Of a stretch of DNA of 64,000 nucleotides, positions 21,960-33,940 are shown in pieces. A program made the translations under genes and the position numbers. Every line of letters begins with the position of its first letter. Position 1 is the first letter of the stretch. The DNA comes from Bactrocera neohumeralis (Eukaryota; Arthropoda; Insecta; Diptera; Tephritidae), in assembly GCF_024586455.1 (NCBI RefSeq), contig NC_065921.1:81218163-81282162 (forward strand), read 5' to 3'. Under the pieces are notes generated by a model that was given only the letters and a program-made list of their open reading frames with translations, was not told where the DNA came from and searched no databases.

Positions 21960-23140
21960 TCCGCAAAATGTCCCAAAAAAAAAGTTCAAATATTTTCGAA
22001 AATTATATTTCAATGTTCATTCAAACTTATTCACACCTATAGAGGCTTCTATGTTCATATACATATGCTCCTCCACTTAGGCATATAGAAATTAAGTACA
22101 CTTTTTGTTGTAATCACATGAACAAAGTATCTTCAATTTCGTACGCAATGCAGATTCTTTCTCGCCATTCTTTGCAAAAACAAGCATATGCACACATACA
22201 TACATACATATGTGTCATATATGTAATTACATAGGTGCGTATGTGTGTGCCAATGGCATATTAGTTCCTATATAGTTTTTCTTGTTGCTGTCACCCGCGA
22301 AACACTTTAATTCAAAACACATGTTGACAATGTGCGGTGTTTATTGGTTTTTCATTGATGCGTGTTTGCCCGCCCTGGGTAGTGTCTGCGGTGTAGTGTC
22401 TTCTAAATGCCGGCTCGAATGTACTACATTCGACTGCTTGTAAGCCCTGCAGGGAATCCCATTATTTGCACAGCAATCGTATTTTCGTTAATCTGGCGCC
22501 ATGACTTCTTCACGCTTGCCTTTGTTTTCGATGCAATATTGAATTTTGAAGCAACAACAAAACATAGAACGGAACATAAGTATTTTCAAATTCGAAAATC
22601 TTTCGCCTACGTGTAAGCTATTGCTATAAGACTCTTGTGTATTAAGCCAATTTCTTTCCTTCCCTAGCGGGCAACATTATGCAACTGCACGTGTTCTTTC
22701 GTTAGGAAGCCCAATAAATGGACCTTTTTATGAAAGTGTTAAATAATTTGGGCAATGGACAATGCTTGCGATTTTTTTTTTTATTTTTAGCTTGAATTTA
22801 AAGAAGTTGGAATGTACAGCCTGAATTTTGCAGAATTCTCCACCGGAAGCCAACAACTATTTTAAAGTTGTAGAGAGACAAAAAGAGAAGGCGCTGAATT
22901 CGGAGCTTAAAGCATTCACATAAATCCACAAAAGAGTATTACCAAAGAGTGGTTGTTCGCATTAATTGAGTCCAGAGAACTAGAGAAATTTGCAGTTAAG
23001 CAGTTTTCTAGAAAAAAGTTTGAACGATTTAAACAGAGTTACCAGAATGAGTGCGAATTCTTACGAGAAAGTAAAAGGAGTTATGATGTATGCATATTTT
23101 TCTACATTTTGCGGTTAAATTTAAAACGAAAGTAGAAAAA
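21960..23140. other. Intergenic DNA, no gene recognised
   Basis: Microsatellites at 22190..22240. Around 22260..22620 and 22800..23130 base composition becomes ordinary and short plus-strand frames appear (22407..22616 and 22953..23135), but none has a domain I recognise. Confidence 0.4.
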
Positions 23141-23142
23141 AC

Positions 23143-23810
23143 TATAACTTCGATTGCACCGAAGCTGTAATACCCTTCACAAATACAAAAGATTCCTTAC
23201 ATAAACTTTGTTTGGTTGGTTTGTATGGCAGGTATATGCTACAGTGATCCGATCTCGACAATTTTTGAAAGATCAAACCTTTGCCTTAAAAAATAAACCA
23301 TACCAAATTTCATGAAAATATCTTCTCAAATGAAAAAGTTTTCCATACAAGCACTTGATTCCGATCGTTCAGTTTGTATGGCAGCTATATGCTATAGTGG
23401 TCCGATCTCGACAATTTTTTGAAAGATCAAACCTTTGCCTTAAAAAATAAACCATACCAAATTTCATGAAAATATCTTCTCAAATGAAAAAGTTTTCCAT
23501 ACAAGCACTTGATTCCGATCGTTCAGTTTGTATGGCAGCTATATGCTATAGTGAACCGATATCAGCCGTTCCGACAAATGAGTAGCTTCTTGAGGAGGAA
23601 AGGATGAGTTCAAAATTTCAGATCAATATCTTAAAAACTGAGGGACTAGTATACATACATAAGTGTTTATACAGGACAGAGGGTCAGACATCGCTAAATC
23701 GACTCTAAGCTCGTCACGCTGATCATTTTTATACATGCGTATATACTTTATAGGGTCACCGGCTTTTCCTCTTGTGCGCTACAAACAACGTATCCTATGC
23801 AGGGTATAAT
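23143..23810 (+). repeat. Dispersed repeat family A, full-length copy with internal duplication
   Basis: The copy starts with the hairpin ACTTCGATTGCACCGAAGCT followed by AATACCCTTCAC and ends with the hairpin ATCCTATGCAGGGTAT. Between them are the family words TTTGTATGGCAGCTATATGC, AGTGGTCCGAT, TTCATGAAAATATCTTCTCA, TTCCATACAA and CTCGTCACGCTGATCATTT. TTTGTATGGCA recurs at about 23219, 23372 and 23525, so a 153-bp block is tandemly duplicated and the two copies are almost identical. Other members are at 31815, 40085, 52850 (inverted) and 62986. No protein is encoded. Confidence 0.9.
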
Positions 23811-23999
23811 AAACTATCACCCTATAGCATCACATATTGACATTTCTGACTACCAACAACACTCATCTCAACGACGATCTCAACAACATTGCATTGTTGC
23901 TATATGTTTACGCACAACAGCTCAAACACGAGATTATTTGCCTAATCCACTATCAATCGACATTCGCATTCACACTTTTCATTGCTGAATAACAGCGTG

Positions 24000-24354
24000 A
24001 ACTTCGCTTTTTACCGTTGCTAATTCGGCTGCATGCATTTTTGCGCACCTGTGCCAATTTAGTTTGTGGCGAAATTTGAAGGAGACAACGTGGTTTGGTG
24101 GAGTAATTAGAACGCGTGTGTGAATATTGAATCAAGATCGAAATAATAGTAAAGAATTAGTCGCGAAGATAATGTTGTTGTGGATAGTTTGTGAAATTGT
24201 TAAATTGTTGTGCGGTGTAAAAAGTATTGAAAGCGTATTGTGGTGCAAGTGAAGTGTTTGTGCATTGGAGTGCAAGGATTATATTTGATTATGAATATAT
24301 GTATTTCTAATGGAGAGAGAGAAAGGGAATAAGAGAGAAAAAGCGGGTGTAAAG
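24000..24354 (+). other. Candidate first exon of an unknown plus-strand gene
   Basis: A 350-bp island of GT-rich, 5'-UTR-like sequence ends in a strong donor GTAAAG|GTAAGT at 24354/24355. It holds a 26-codon upstream frame from an ATG at 24171. An ATG at 24310 opens a 15-codon frame (MEREKGNKREKAGVK) that runs in phase into the donor. The texture resembles fly 5' leaders. No downstream exon was identified within the window, so the gene would need a long intron or this is a non-coding transcript. Confidence is low. Confidence 0.3.
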
Positions 24355-24471
24355 GTAAGTACAACTTAAATGAACATATATGTATGTAAGTACACTTACT
24401 CTCTTACATACATACATACATATGTTACTGTCAGTGATGACAATTGATTTTGATTAATATTTATCGATAAC

Positions 24472-25990
24472 TTTTTGCGCGATTATTTATGCTTTCATCT
24501 ACATATAGACGGTTGTCAGGAATAGTGTTATTTTGTAGGTCACTGAAGATCATTGGTTTCGAAAAAAAGTATCGATAACTCTTAGTTCGATTATTGATCA
24601 AATCATATACAGAAAGGTAGTTGTAAAGAGTAGCCTTATGTTCTAGGTATTGTAACTTTAAATGATTTGTTTCGAAAACATTATCGATAACTTTTAGTTC
24701 GCTACCGACGACTTCATTAAAGGTCGGATGTAGAGAGCAACGTAATGATGTACTGTTACTGAAAATTTACAGACGTATGTTACTTTCAGTAATGACAGTT
24801 AGTTTCGATAAATTTGTTGCGATAACTTTAAGTTTTTTATTTTTTATGACTTCATATACAAAAAGGCAAATGTAAGGAATCATGTTCTTATGTAGGTATT
24901 GTTACTGAAGATTATTGATGTCAACAAATAATTATCGATAACTTTTAGCTTGACTATTGACGACTTCATATAAGCGCATGTGTTAATTTTAGTGCAACAG
25001 AAAACAGTTAGTTTCAAAAAAAGTATTTCGACAACCCATTACTCCATAGAAGAGTAAATTTAAATATTATTCGTAAGTATTGTTATTCTAATGAATTGGT
25101 TTCGATAAAAAGTTATCAATATTGTTTCCAGTTCCGAAATAAATCGATGATTTATTAGCCTTAACTAGGGACTTATATCGATAACTACCATATATGTATG
25201 TACATATATACTAGTATTTTTACAAATAATATTGTTAGTGATAATACTTGGTTACGCCAAAAAATATCGATGCATTTTTAATTTCGATAACTTATTATTA
25301 AGTAAGGCCAAGTTTGAAGAGTAACATTATAATGATTTGTACAGAAGATAATTAGTTGCAAAAAACTTTATCGATAAATTTTAGTTTGGTTATCGGTGAC
25401 TTCATATAAGGGCAGATGTAAAGTATTGTGTTATCCTATACATTATATAAAGTAAAGTATACTATACATTATAACACAATACATCATAGAAAATAATTGG
25501 CTTCGAAAAATATTTATCGATAACTTTTTTTCCGGCTAATCGATAGAAGAGCAAATTTAAATGATATTAAATTATATGTACTTAAGAAATGATTTCGAAA
25601 AAAGCTTTCCAATTCCTAAATATATCGATTACTATCAAAAACACGAGTACTTGAACAAATCTTATTGTTAGAGATGATAATTGGTTTTGCCAAAAATTAT
25701 CGATAGATTTTTCATTTCGATAATTTAATATTGCGAAAAGCCAAGTTTGAAAATTACCACTTATTGTATCGTTATTGAAGAAAATTTTGCTTAAAAAATT
25801 ATCGATAACTTTTAGTTTGGATATCGACGACTTCAATAAAGGCTTTTTAATGTAAGTATTTAGCTCGTTTTAATGCATTTCTCTCAAAATGTTTAATTTA
25901 AAAAATTTATCGATTTTTTAAGCAAAAATATGTATCGATAATTTTATATAAAGCCAAGTGTGAAGTGTAGTGCTATTTCAATAGATATTT
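24472..25990. repeat. Tandem array carrying ten exact DRE palindromes (TATCGATA)
   Basis: TATCGATA occurs exactly at 24472, 24570, 24682, 24933, 25176, 25369, 25515, 25698, 25800 and 25933, with decayed forms (GCGATAAC, TTATCAAT, ATATCGAT) between them. It sits in a unit of about 95-135 bp of the order TTGGTTTCGAAAAAA, TATCGATAACTTTTAGTTCG, GACTTCATATAA, GGCAAATGTAAAG, TTATGTAGGTATTGTTACTG. About 13 units are visible. TATCGATA is the binding word of DREF and overlaps the CGATA motif of BEAF-32. The array starts about 120 bp after the candidate exon donor at 24354. Confidence 0.9.
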
Positions 25991-27370
25991 ATTAAGTCTG
26001 GTGTCAATTGGCACTATACCCAGATGTTAACACAAGATAGGGTCTCTAACGGTAAACTCAATATGCACAGCTAGACATTTAACAGTCAATTCCACGCTAA
26101 AAATAGCATTAAATGAAAGTGAAAATTTTATAAGCAACATCTGGACGGTTTTCAACACAATGTGGTGATTGAAGCACTTTTCAGGGTGTTTATGACATGA
26201 TAAGGTTGAAGTGCCTTAATATTATATGAGTATATTGAAATATTTTCGAGATTTTATTTTTGGAACTGCAACTTGTTGGCTATACAAGTGGAGGTGTGGA
26301 CTAAAAACAAACTGTTTGGTTATAGACTTACATACATACAGTACATATGTACATACTATGTATGGAGTAATATATTTTTGTTTCTGAACATACAGACGTA
26401 CATTATATTATATACTTATACACACATACATATGTATATATAATATATAATTAATATATGTGATTATACCAGCTGTCATCGATTCACCTTAACTTTGGAC
26501 AAACAAATAAATCTGGCATAAGAGGAATAAATCGGCATAAAAGAGTATGTGATTTATACCAGTTGCTTTTTCGATTCGCCATTCCTTAAAGTTTGCCAAA
26601 TGCACAGCCAGTATTATGTTTATGCTTAGGCGCTTAGCAGAAATAGGTTTCTGAATACACTTAAATACCCTGAAAATTATTAATTTTTCGTTAAATATCT
26701 GGTTTATACCAATACATACCGACAATTCTCGTCTAAACAAATCACAATAAAGATAATAATATATGTACATTAGCGTGAATTTTAAATGTGTCTACTCAAT
26801 TTTTTTACCATAAATTTCCGGGTGTAAATACATCCATAAAACTACAAACAAAGCGAAGACTAATATGTCTAATTAGTAAAAAATATACATACTTAGTAAT
26901 ATAGACTGTGCTTTTAAGCATATAGTCTATTTGCTTTTCCGTTTGATGCTCGGTTTTGCGAAGCTATAAAACCGAAAATAGTACAACGTTTATGTATGTT
27001 TGTATTTGTTGTTGTTTTAAATAGGAAACCATAGTCTTTTAGGCATAAAAAACTTAGTAATTGGACAGAATTTTATGCTTTATTTTCATGTCAATCCTTT
27101 CGTGCTGCGTTATAAATAAACAAAACGGTTTTATGCACCAAATGTGCTCCACTGTTTTCGCTTCCCAACTTTGTTTACGTAAGCAACTATTGTTTGTATT
27201 TGAATTTACCAGCTGCAAAAGCCAAAAGAACACACACAAACTATGAGATCGCCTAGATTAAAGGTGGTGTGATGTTCATAGCTTGGAACAATCAGGGTTG
27301 TCTTCATGTGTTTTAGTGGGAGGGAGCGGGAGAGAGACTAAGTTGAAAGGCAACTTTGGGATTGGTCAAG
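25991..27370. other. Intergenic DNA, no gene recognised
   Basis: Mixed AT-rich DNA with a palindromic microsatellite at 26330..26460. The two overlapping frames near 27054..27246 are on opposite strands and lack domains. Confidence 0.45.
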
Positions 27371-28776
27371 TTAAGGGGTTACATGGGTTTCCTCGGGTAA
27401 AAAAACACCATTTTTCAAAAAAAATTTTCTCTTATAAAAAATTAAATATTTTATTAGAATTTTTTATTGTAAAAAAGGAATTTTGAAATTTTTGGAAAAA
27501 ATATTTTAAACTCTGCTATGGCGATATCATTTCCGGTGACACCTCGAAAAAAAGATGCGCCCGCGTTGGCAGAATAACTCCTTGCATGATCATCTAAAGT
27601 GAAAAAATACATGTTTTGGTTAAAACCTTAACTTGGAACTTGGACGAAGGAAAAAAACTGAAATTTGGATTTTTGGTTGACATTTTTACAAAAAAAAAAA
27701 ATTAAAATTTCAGTGAAAATTTTGTGACATTTTTTTTTCGAAATGCTGCAATAGAAAAAAAAATTTCTTTCAAGTCGTTAAGAATTGTAGCTCAAAGACC
27801 AGTGTAAAATTTCATAAAGATCGGTTGAGTACTTCTCGACAAATCTTGCCAACCGAATTCAAAAACACAGTTTCTGGAAAAGCGGCGCACTATGCACAGC
27901 TAGCTTCGAGCGCACAAGTTTTCAAGGCTGTATCTCCAAAACTATTACTCGGATCAACTTGAAAATTTAGGACAATATTCTAGAGGTGTTGTAGAATTTA
28001 ATTAGACAATAAAAATTTCGATTTTTTGAAACCCGTAAATCCATACCAGGGGCTATACCAGTGTGACACTTTCAAAAAAATTTTTTTTTTTTTTGCTTTT
28101 TCGATAGTTTATATATTCAAAAATATCCTGTGAAATCGGTGAGGTCGTATCTTAAATAGTTTTTGAATGCCAGCGTTCTAAACAGCGACCGCTCAGAGGT
28201 GCAAACATATTTAAGTGAAACTTTAAACGCGTTTTTCTCGAAACGACATTTTTCAAAATTGCTGACATTATAACTCAACGAGAAATTGACCGATCGACTT
28301 CAAATTAAAACTGGATATAGTTGAATACATTTGCTATACAATAGACTACGATCTTTTTGATTGGTTGAAAATTGTCAATTTGGCATTAAAAAAACGACCA
28401 TTTTTTCGTAAAAAAACGATTTTTTTTTTCAAAATTACGCCATTTTCTTAATTTTTGATATTTTTCAAAGATCGTAGTTCATTGTATAGAAAATATATTT
28501 AAGTTTAATAAACATTTTGAATTTTTTTGTTTCAGCTATTCAATCGACCGGAATCATGCCAGCAGTTGAGGCACTTTTTTTTCGGCACTTCCGCAGACAG
28601 CACATAACTTCGTTACTTTTCAATATTTTTGTAAAAAAAAAAATTTTTAGTATAGCTAAAAATATACTTTATTACGTCCATAGAACGTTAAAACATTCAA
28701 TCTAGTACTTTCTTTTAAAAAAAAATTCACGAAAATCGCCTAATTTTTCATGCGTCACACTGGTATATCCCCTTAA
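27371..28776. mobile_element. TTAA-flanked non-autonomous DNA transposon of about 1.4 kb
   Basis: The body 27375..28772 is bounded on both sides by TTAA (27371..27374 and 28773..28776). It starts GGGGTTACATGGG and ends with the reverse complement of GGGGATATACCAGTGTGACG. An internal GGGGCTATACCAGTGTGACA at 28049 matches the right end much better than the left end does, so 28049..28772 behaves like an inner element with about 23-bp inverted repeats. TTAA target sites with G-rich ends point to piggyBac or Kolobok superfamilies. No transposase is visible; the interior is A/T-rich with short meaningless frames. Superfamily choice is inference. Confidence 0.65.
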
Positions 28777-30245
28777 CAATGATTGATTTTGTAGAGCGTA
28801 GCGGAAGCAGCTTTGGAGAATTACTTTTTTAATTTGAATATCTTTTTCAAAATGTTTAGTAAAGTAAGAATTTTTTTATCAACTACATATGTATGTATGT
28901 ATATCTCTCAGAACAATTAGGGATTTCGGTGTTAGTGCATGTTAGATTATCATCTCCGTTTGTTTAGTCATCCGAAAAATGTAATCGATGTTCTAGTTGT
29001 ATGAAAATATTTCAAGTACCTTCGACGGAAACTTAAATGAAGAGATTTCAGTTATTTAACCATACATTCACTAGATTTCAGGCAATAGACTAGTTTCAAG
29101 TTTCGTTATCACCACTTTTAGACAATAGACCAGTTCCAACTTTCGTTATACTACTTTTCTTTAGTCCTAATGCTATATACTTATAAACTTCCCTAAACGA
29201 ACTAATGGTTATCTGATCAAGCTTGACTCTGTCCCTGAGAATGGTTTTTGAATTCAACCTCATAAATGTAGGGGATCGATTTCCATAATCAAAAATATAA
29301 AGTACTTTGTTAGATATATTCCAGAGCTAGAGGGTTGGAATCCATTTGGGTAAGTACCAATTTATAAGTGTATCATCAGATGTTGTTGCAAAAATATTAT
29401 TCTTATACATTTTAATGTTGTTATTTTTATCACTTAGGTCTAGGTGTTCTTAATTTATTATAAATTCTAGGAAATTATCAGTTTATCTGTTAGTTTAAAG
29501 TTTATTTTGTAAATATATTTCTCTCTAGTTTTACTACCGGGTACTCATTTTCCAAATGTACAACTGATTCGTGTGTATGTATGTATTCGTTTTTTTTTTT
29601 GTTTTTCCAACCGAACGCGCTTCGTCTCATCTGAGATTTACGACTGCACATAATGATTGATCTTAGCGCCCAGTATGCAGGAAATATGCACATACTAACA
29701 TGTGATTATATGTTCTGGTATCCTGCTTGTGTATGTGTGTACATACATATATGCCGATTCTTTTGTTTACAAAGTCATAAGGCCTGTATGTATAAATACA
29801 TTAACCAAATAGCTATGTGATACACTCGTGTGTACATTAAAGATTTGCATACATTTAGTAGATATATATGTATTATATACACTATATGTACATACATACA
29901 TATATAGAAACTATATGCATCTATGTATTGATCCATATATTTACATGCATATTTGTGTGTACGCAGGGCTGTGGTCTACGCTTCCAAAGTTCCAGATGTT
30001 GCAGATGTCGAAGCAAGTAATTAAATCTTTAGAACTGGGTAGTCTTGCGAGTACATGCATGATTCTTGGCGGTTGTTTGTATTGTTGGACCGGCGGTTAT
30101 ACATACATATGTATGTATGTATGTGCTCTTGTATGTACATACATACATGTGTATGTCAGTATAAAACCTCAATGCAGTTAGTTCATTTGCGATGTACAAC
30201 TTTTTATTGAAGCGTAAAGGAGGAAGAAACTAAAAAAACTAAAAA
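28777..30245. other. Intergenic DNA, microsatellite-rich, no gene recognised
   Basis: A near-duplicate of about 55 bp around 29080..29150 (CAATAGACTAGTTTCAAGTT and CAATAGACCAGTTCCAACTT). ACAT microsatellites fill 29730..30150. Long frames there encode only Tyr/Ile/His/Met repeats from the microsatellite and are not genes. Confidence 0.5.
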
Positions 30246-30249
30246 AAAG

Positions 30250-31640
30250 AAATAAAAAATATTTATTGGCGTAGACACCGCTTACGTTATATCCGAGTTT
30301 ACAACAACGCGCCAAGTGAGCCAGGTCCTTCTCCACCTGGTCTTTCCAACGGAATGGAGGTCTATCTCTTCCTCTGCTTCCCCCGGCGGCTATTGCGTCA
30401 ATTACTCCCAGACCTGGAGTGTTTTCATCTATTCGGACGACATGACCAAGCCAGCGTAACCGCAGCCGAAATCGGATCGGTAATCCCATTTTTTAAGTCC
30501 CATAGTAATTACTGCTTACCGGGTGTATAAGAAATTTGTCGTTCAGACCTCTTTTTCATACAGCTTCTACTCAGTCTTCTTCGGTTCAAATTTAGAAACC
30601 GATCTCGTCGATTCTTTTTTGAACTCTGGTTTAGCTCTGCTTCTCCCGGACGGTACTGCGTCAAATACTCTCAGAGATGGAGTCTTTTCAACCATTTGGA
30701 CGAAACCTAGATCACCTAGCCAGCGTAACCGCTGTTTCTTAATTCACTGAATCATGTCAATGGCGTCGTATATCTCGTTCAGCTCATCGTTCCATCAACT
30801 GCGGTATTCGTCTTGCCAATGTGCAAAGGACCTTAGATTTTCCGCAGAACCTTTCTCTCGAAAACTCTTAACGTCGACTCAACAGTTGTTGTCATCGTCC
30901 TTGCCGCTGCACCATAAAGCAGGACGTGGATCATGAGTGACTTGTAGAGTATGAGCGTCCACACGTCTAAAACACTGGACACGTGTCTTCCGTCTATCAC
31001 AACATGATCGATCTGGTTGATGGCATTTCAATTCAGAGACAGCCAGGTAGATTGATGAATTTTCCTATGCTGGAATCTAGTACTACAGATAACCATATTT
31101 CGGGCGAAGTCGGTCAGCCTCAACTCATTTGGGGATTTTCAATCATGGAGACTGGATATACCAACTATTATGCCAAAGATACCTTCTTTGTCCACACTGG
31201 CGTTAAAGTCGCCAAGCACGATTTTGACATCGTGGCGGGGCAGGTCTCATAGGTGCGCTTCAAGCGCTTGGTCCCATCGTACTTCTCTGCCGCCAGAGCT
31301 CCAGAGCTTCGGCACAATTCAGCGTTATGTTGAAGACTTTCGCTTTGATGTGATTTGTGGCTAGATGTTCATCCATTGGGGTGAATGCCAGGTCTCTACG
31401 ACGGTGACTCTCTCCCACCAAGAATACCACACTGAATTTGCGCTTCTTTATATGGTCACTGTAGTAAATGTCACAAGGATCTGCTCGCCTCAGTCCGAGT
31501 CCCGTATATCGCACTTTTTGTGGCGGTGATGCCAGCCTTTACTCTTACCAGGACATCAACCAGCTGGACCGCGGCACCTTCTCAATTAAGTAATCGGACA
31601 TTCCAGATTCATGACCTTAAATCGTAATCCTTAATGTGTT
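30250..31640 (-). mobile_element. Degenerate RTE-type non-LTR retrotransposon
   Basis: Read on the minus strand, 31514..31260 carries AP-endonuclease-like sequence (LRRADPCDIYYSDHIKKRKF, then FTPMDEHLATNHIKAKVFNI). Around 31240..31150 comes VLGDFNA, with KEGIFG after it, the conserved endonuclease motif. The reverse transcriptase core is missing or unreadable between about 30950 and 30500. The end, 30489..30250, keeps the post-RT tail LRWLGHVVRIDENTPG and GRDRPPFRWKDQVEKDLAHL, then a 3' UTR ending CTACGCCAATAAA. Many stops and frameshifts show it is dead and internally deleted. Clade is inferred from the endonuclease and the LRW-GHV tail. Confidence 0.8.
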
Positions 31641-31814
31641 TGCAGTAGTCGTCATCAAAAGGGGGGTCTCTCATCCGAGGCTGTTGTTTGCTTTTCATTG
31701 GGGTCGTTTTTTACGTGGCGGGTCCCAAACCAAGCGCGCAATCCTGGGATGGATGTTTTTTGACTACCCAGAGGACACTTGGTCTAAGACTAGAAGTCGT
31801 GAGTTAATTTTGAT

Positions 31815-31990
31815 ACTTTCGTATGGCAGCTATGTATATGTCATAGTGGTCCGACATCGAAAGTTCCGAAGTAAGCAGCTTCTGATATAGAGACAGACAG
31901 ACGGACGGACAGATGGACTGACGCTCGGACATGGCTAAATCGACTCAGCTTTTCACACTGATAATTTATATCTAAATACTTTATAGAGAT
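31815..31990 (+). repeat. Dispersed repeat family A, partial copy
   Basis: GTATGGCAGCTATGTATATG, AGTGGTCCGAC, AAGCAGCTTCTG, a CAGACGGACGGACAG run, CATGGCTAAATCGACTCAGC and CACACTGATAATTTAT match the middle and right part of family A. The left hairpin end is missing. Confidence 0.85.
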
Positions 31991-33883
31991 TCTGTGCTTT
32001 CGTGAAACTTTGTGGCTTCGAGCTAGTTCTTTAGTGCGAAAGAAAATTAAAAATATAGTATGAGTACTAAAGGTTTATAAATGCAGCTATGTACATACAA
32101 TTGTACATTTTTAGCTTCACATTCATATGTTTGTAAGGATGTATATAAGTATATATGTATATGTATGTGTGTGTAAGTGAGCATTTCCTCTGTACGGCCT
32201 CCGTAAACGTAGTTCAGCTGAATGCATGAGTGGCATTACAACTTCCATTTAATTTAATGTCAGTCCAATAAAATTGCCGTTACCAGCAACAACAACAACA
32301 ACACGTCTAACTAAAGACACGTGAATTGAAAATTGCTCACTGTGTGTATTTTCGCACATGTGCTGAGGCAAATTACGAATAACAATATTACAACAACATA
32401 AATATGTAAACCTAAATACATGGTAGATACCTACATACATACATATATGCATTTAAATGCACTTTAAGCACATGTGTACTCGGAATTCGCATACAAACCT
32501 ACATACATATATGCATGTCTTTCCTTTAAGCGCCTAAGCGCGCCCAAAAGTCAAAGGCATTGCTGCCAATAGCCCAGCGAATTTCATTGTCCTAATACGA
32601 CTATCGACTCAGCAGCTTCGACTCAAATTAAGGGTCAGCGTTTAGTGCATTGGACATGCAATTTCATTGCCACGTTCGCAAGTTAGCCTGTTTTGCGTTG
32701 GACACGGTTGGTCACCACATGTGCGCTAATACAAGAGCTCTCAAGTTCCGCGATGCTTCTTCTGCACACTTGTAGAAGCAGCGTGCAGTCAGTCCATTCA
32801 GCCGTCCGTGCATCCAGCTATGGCAGAACACTTCACACAGTTGGCCAACAATGTGAATGGGAAATGCATTTTTATTCATGAAAACCCCGAAGGATATGGG
32901 AAAACAAAAAACTAATGAGCCAATCTGAAGAGGATCCTACAACAAAGCAACTATGAAGTTTTAATCTTGTGCCAGAAGCCGCTGGTCGCTTCTTTTATCC
33001 CATGCCGATACTTATAAGATTTGTCACGTGGGAAACTGCATGCTGACGTTATAGGAAAGTCGTTATGATAGTTAAGGTTAGGTTAGCATATGTTAGGTTA
33101 GATGAGGTCAGTTTGGGTTATGTGAGGTTAGATGAGGTTGAAAGTTTATGAATGAACATAGACTTTTTCTTATATGTGGAGACAAGGATGTGGTAACGAA
33201 AGATAGAGAGGTATTTTTGGGATCAAATGAAACATTAAACTAAGCCTCACGGTGACTCTCCAAAGCTCAATGATCTGCCAGCCAGTGTAACCCAACATAA
33301 CCTCCTTTAACCTAACCTCGGATAACCTATAACCCCCATTGAGCCAGCGAGCGAGTTTCATTGGCGTAAAAGGTTCCTGTGTCTATCATTTGTTAGCTTT
33401 TGATCCTCTGGTCCGCGCTACTTAACTCAAGATTTCTTATATCCAGCACACATTTAATTAAGAGTGTAAAGCAGGAAATGCAAGAAAGTTCTTGTTATAA
33501 CGGTGGAAGCTTCTGAGATTATGCTGTCTAACAAGCTGATTGCCCCTTTAATAATACGATAAAAACATCTAGCAATGTGCCGTCTGGCTACTTGCTTGAC
33601 AGAGTAAGTCATAAAATCATTACGCTTATAGCTTGATAAAGCTCTACTGGTTCTTATTTGTCGAGAAAGTAATTTTACCAACTTGATGAACTTTATAACG
33701 CCATAAGATGAAAAGGGTGCTCTAGTCGGTACCCTTTTGCGTTGTTTATTAGGGGTTTGAGCTTCAAACTATCTCCTTCTTTGGATTTCAAATCCTCATA
33801 GACTCGAACTTTAGGGATCCAACCTTTTATATCGTACAACAAAGACAAATTTTAGTATGGACCATGTCGTCAGGTGAAATTGA
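31991..33883. other. Intergenic DNA of moderate composition, no gene recognised
   Basis: Around 32520..33060 the sequence is nearly balanced in base composition and lacks repeats, which makes it a reasonable place to look for conserved enhancers. Short frames have no domains. The GGTTAG cluster at 33065..33335 is listed separately. Confidence 0.4.
33065..33335. repeat. Inverted clusters of GGTTAG / CTAACC words
   Basis: GTTAGGTTAGCATATGTTAG and GTTAGATGAGGT-type words at 33075..33140 face TAACCCAACATAACCTCC, TTTAACCTAACCTCGG and ATAACC at 33288..33332. The two blocks are imperfect inverted copies that could fold back. The words resemble decayed tails of non-LTR elements more than telomere repeat. 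Confidence 0.5.
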
Positions 33884-33940
33884 ATTGACAGTTCTTGTGG
33901 GTCTATTCCAGGTAACGTAGAACCTACTGTCTTGGGAACG
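33884..33940. repeat. Short dispersed repeat, family B, copy 2
   Basis: TTGACAGTTCTTG, then TCCAGGTAACGTAGAACCTA and CTGTCTTGGGAACG, match the reverse complement of 17640..17740 with an internal deletion. Confidence 0.65.

Noticed and set aside
30523..31890. Plus-strand frames between 30.5 and 31.9 kb
   Set aside because: Mostly antisense to the degenerate RTE-type element; translations have no domain.
33065..33335. GGTTAG clusters as possible telomere-type repeat
   Set aside because: Flies lack TTAGG telomeres, the units are irregular, and the words resemble tails of the non-LTR fragments at 52385 and 61525.
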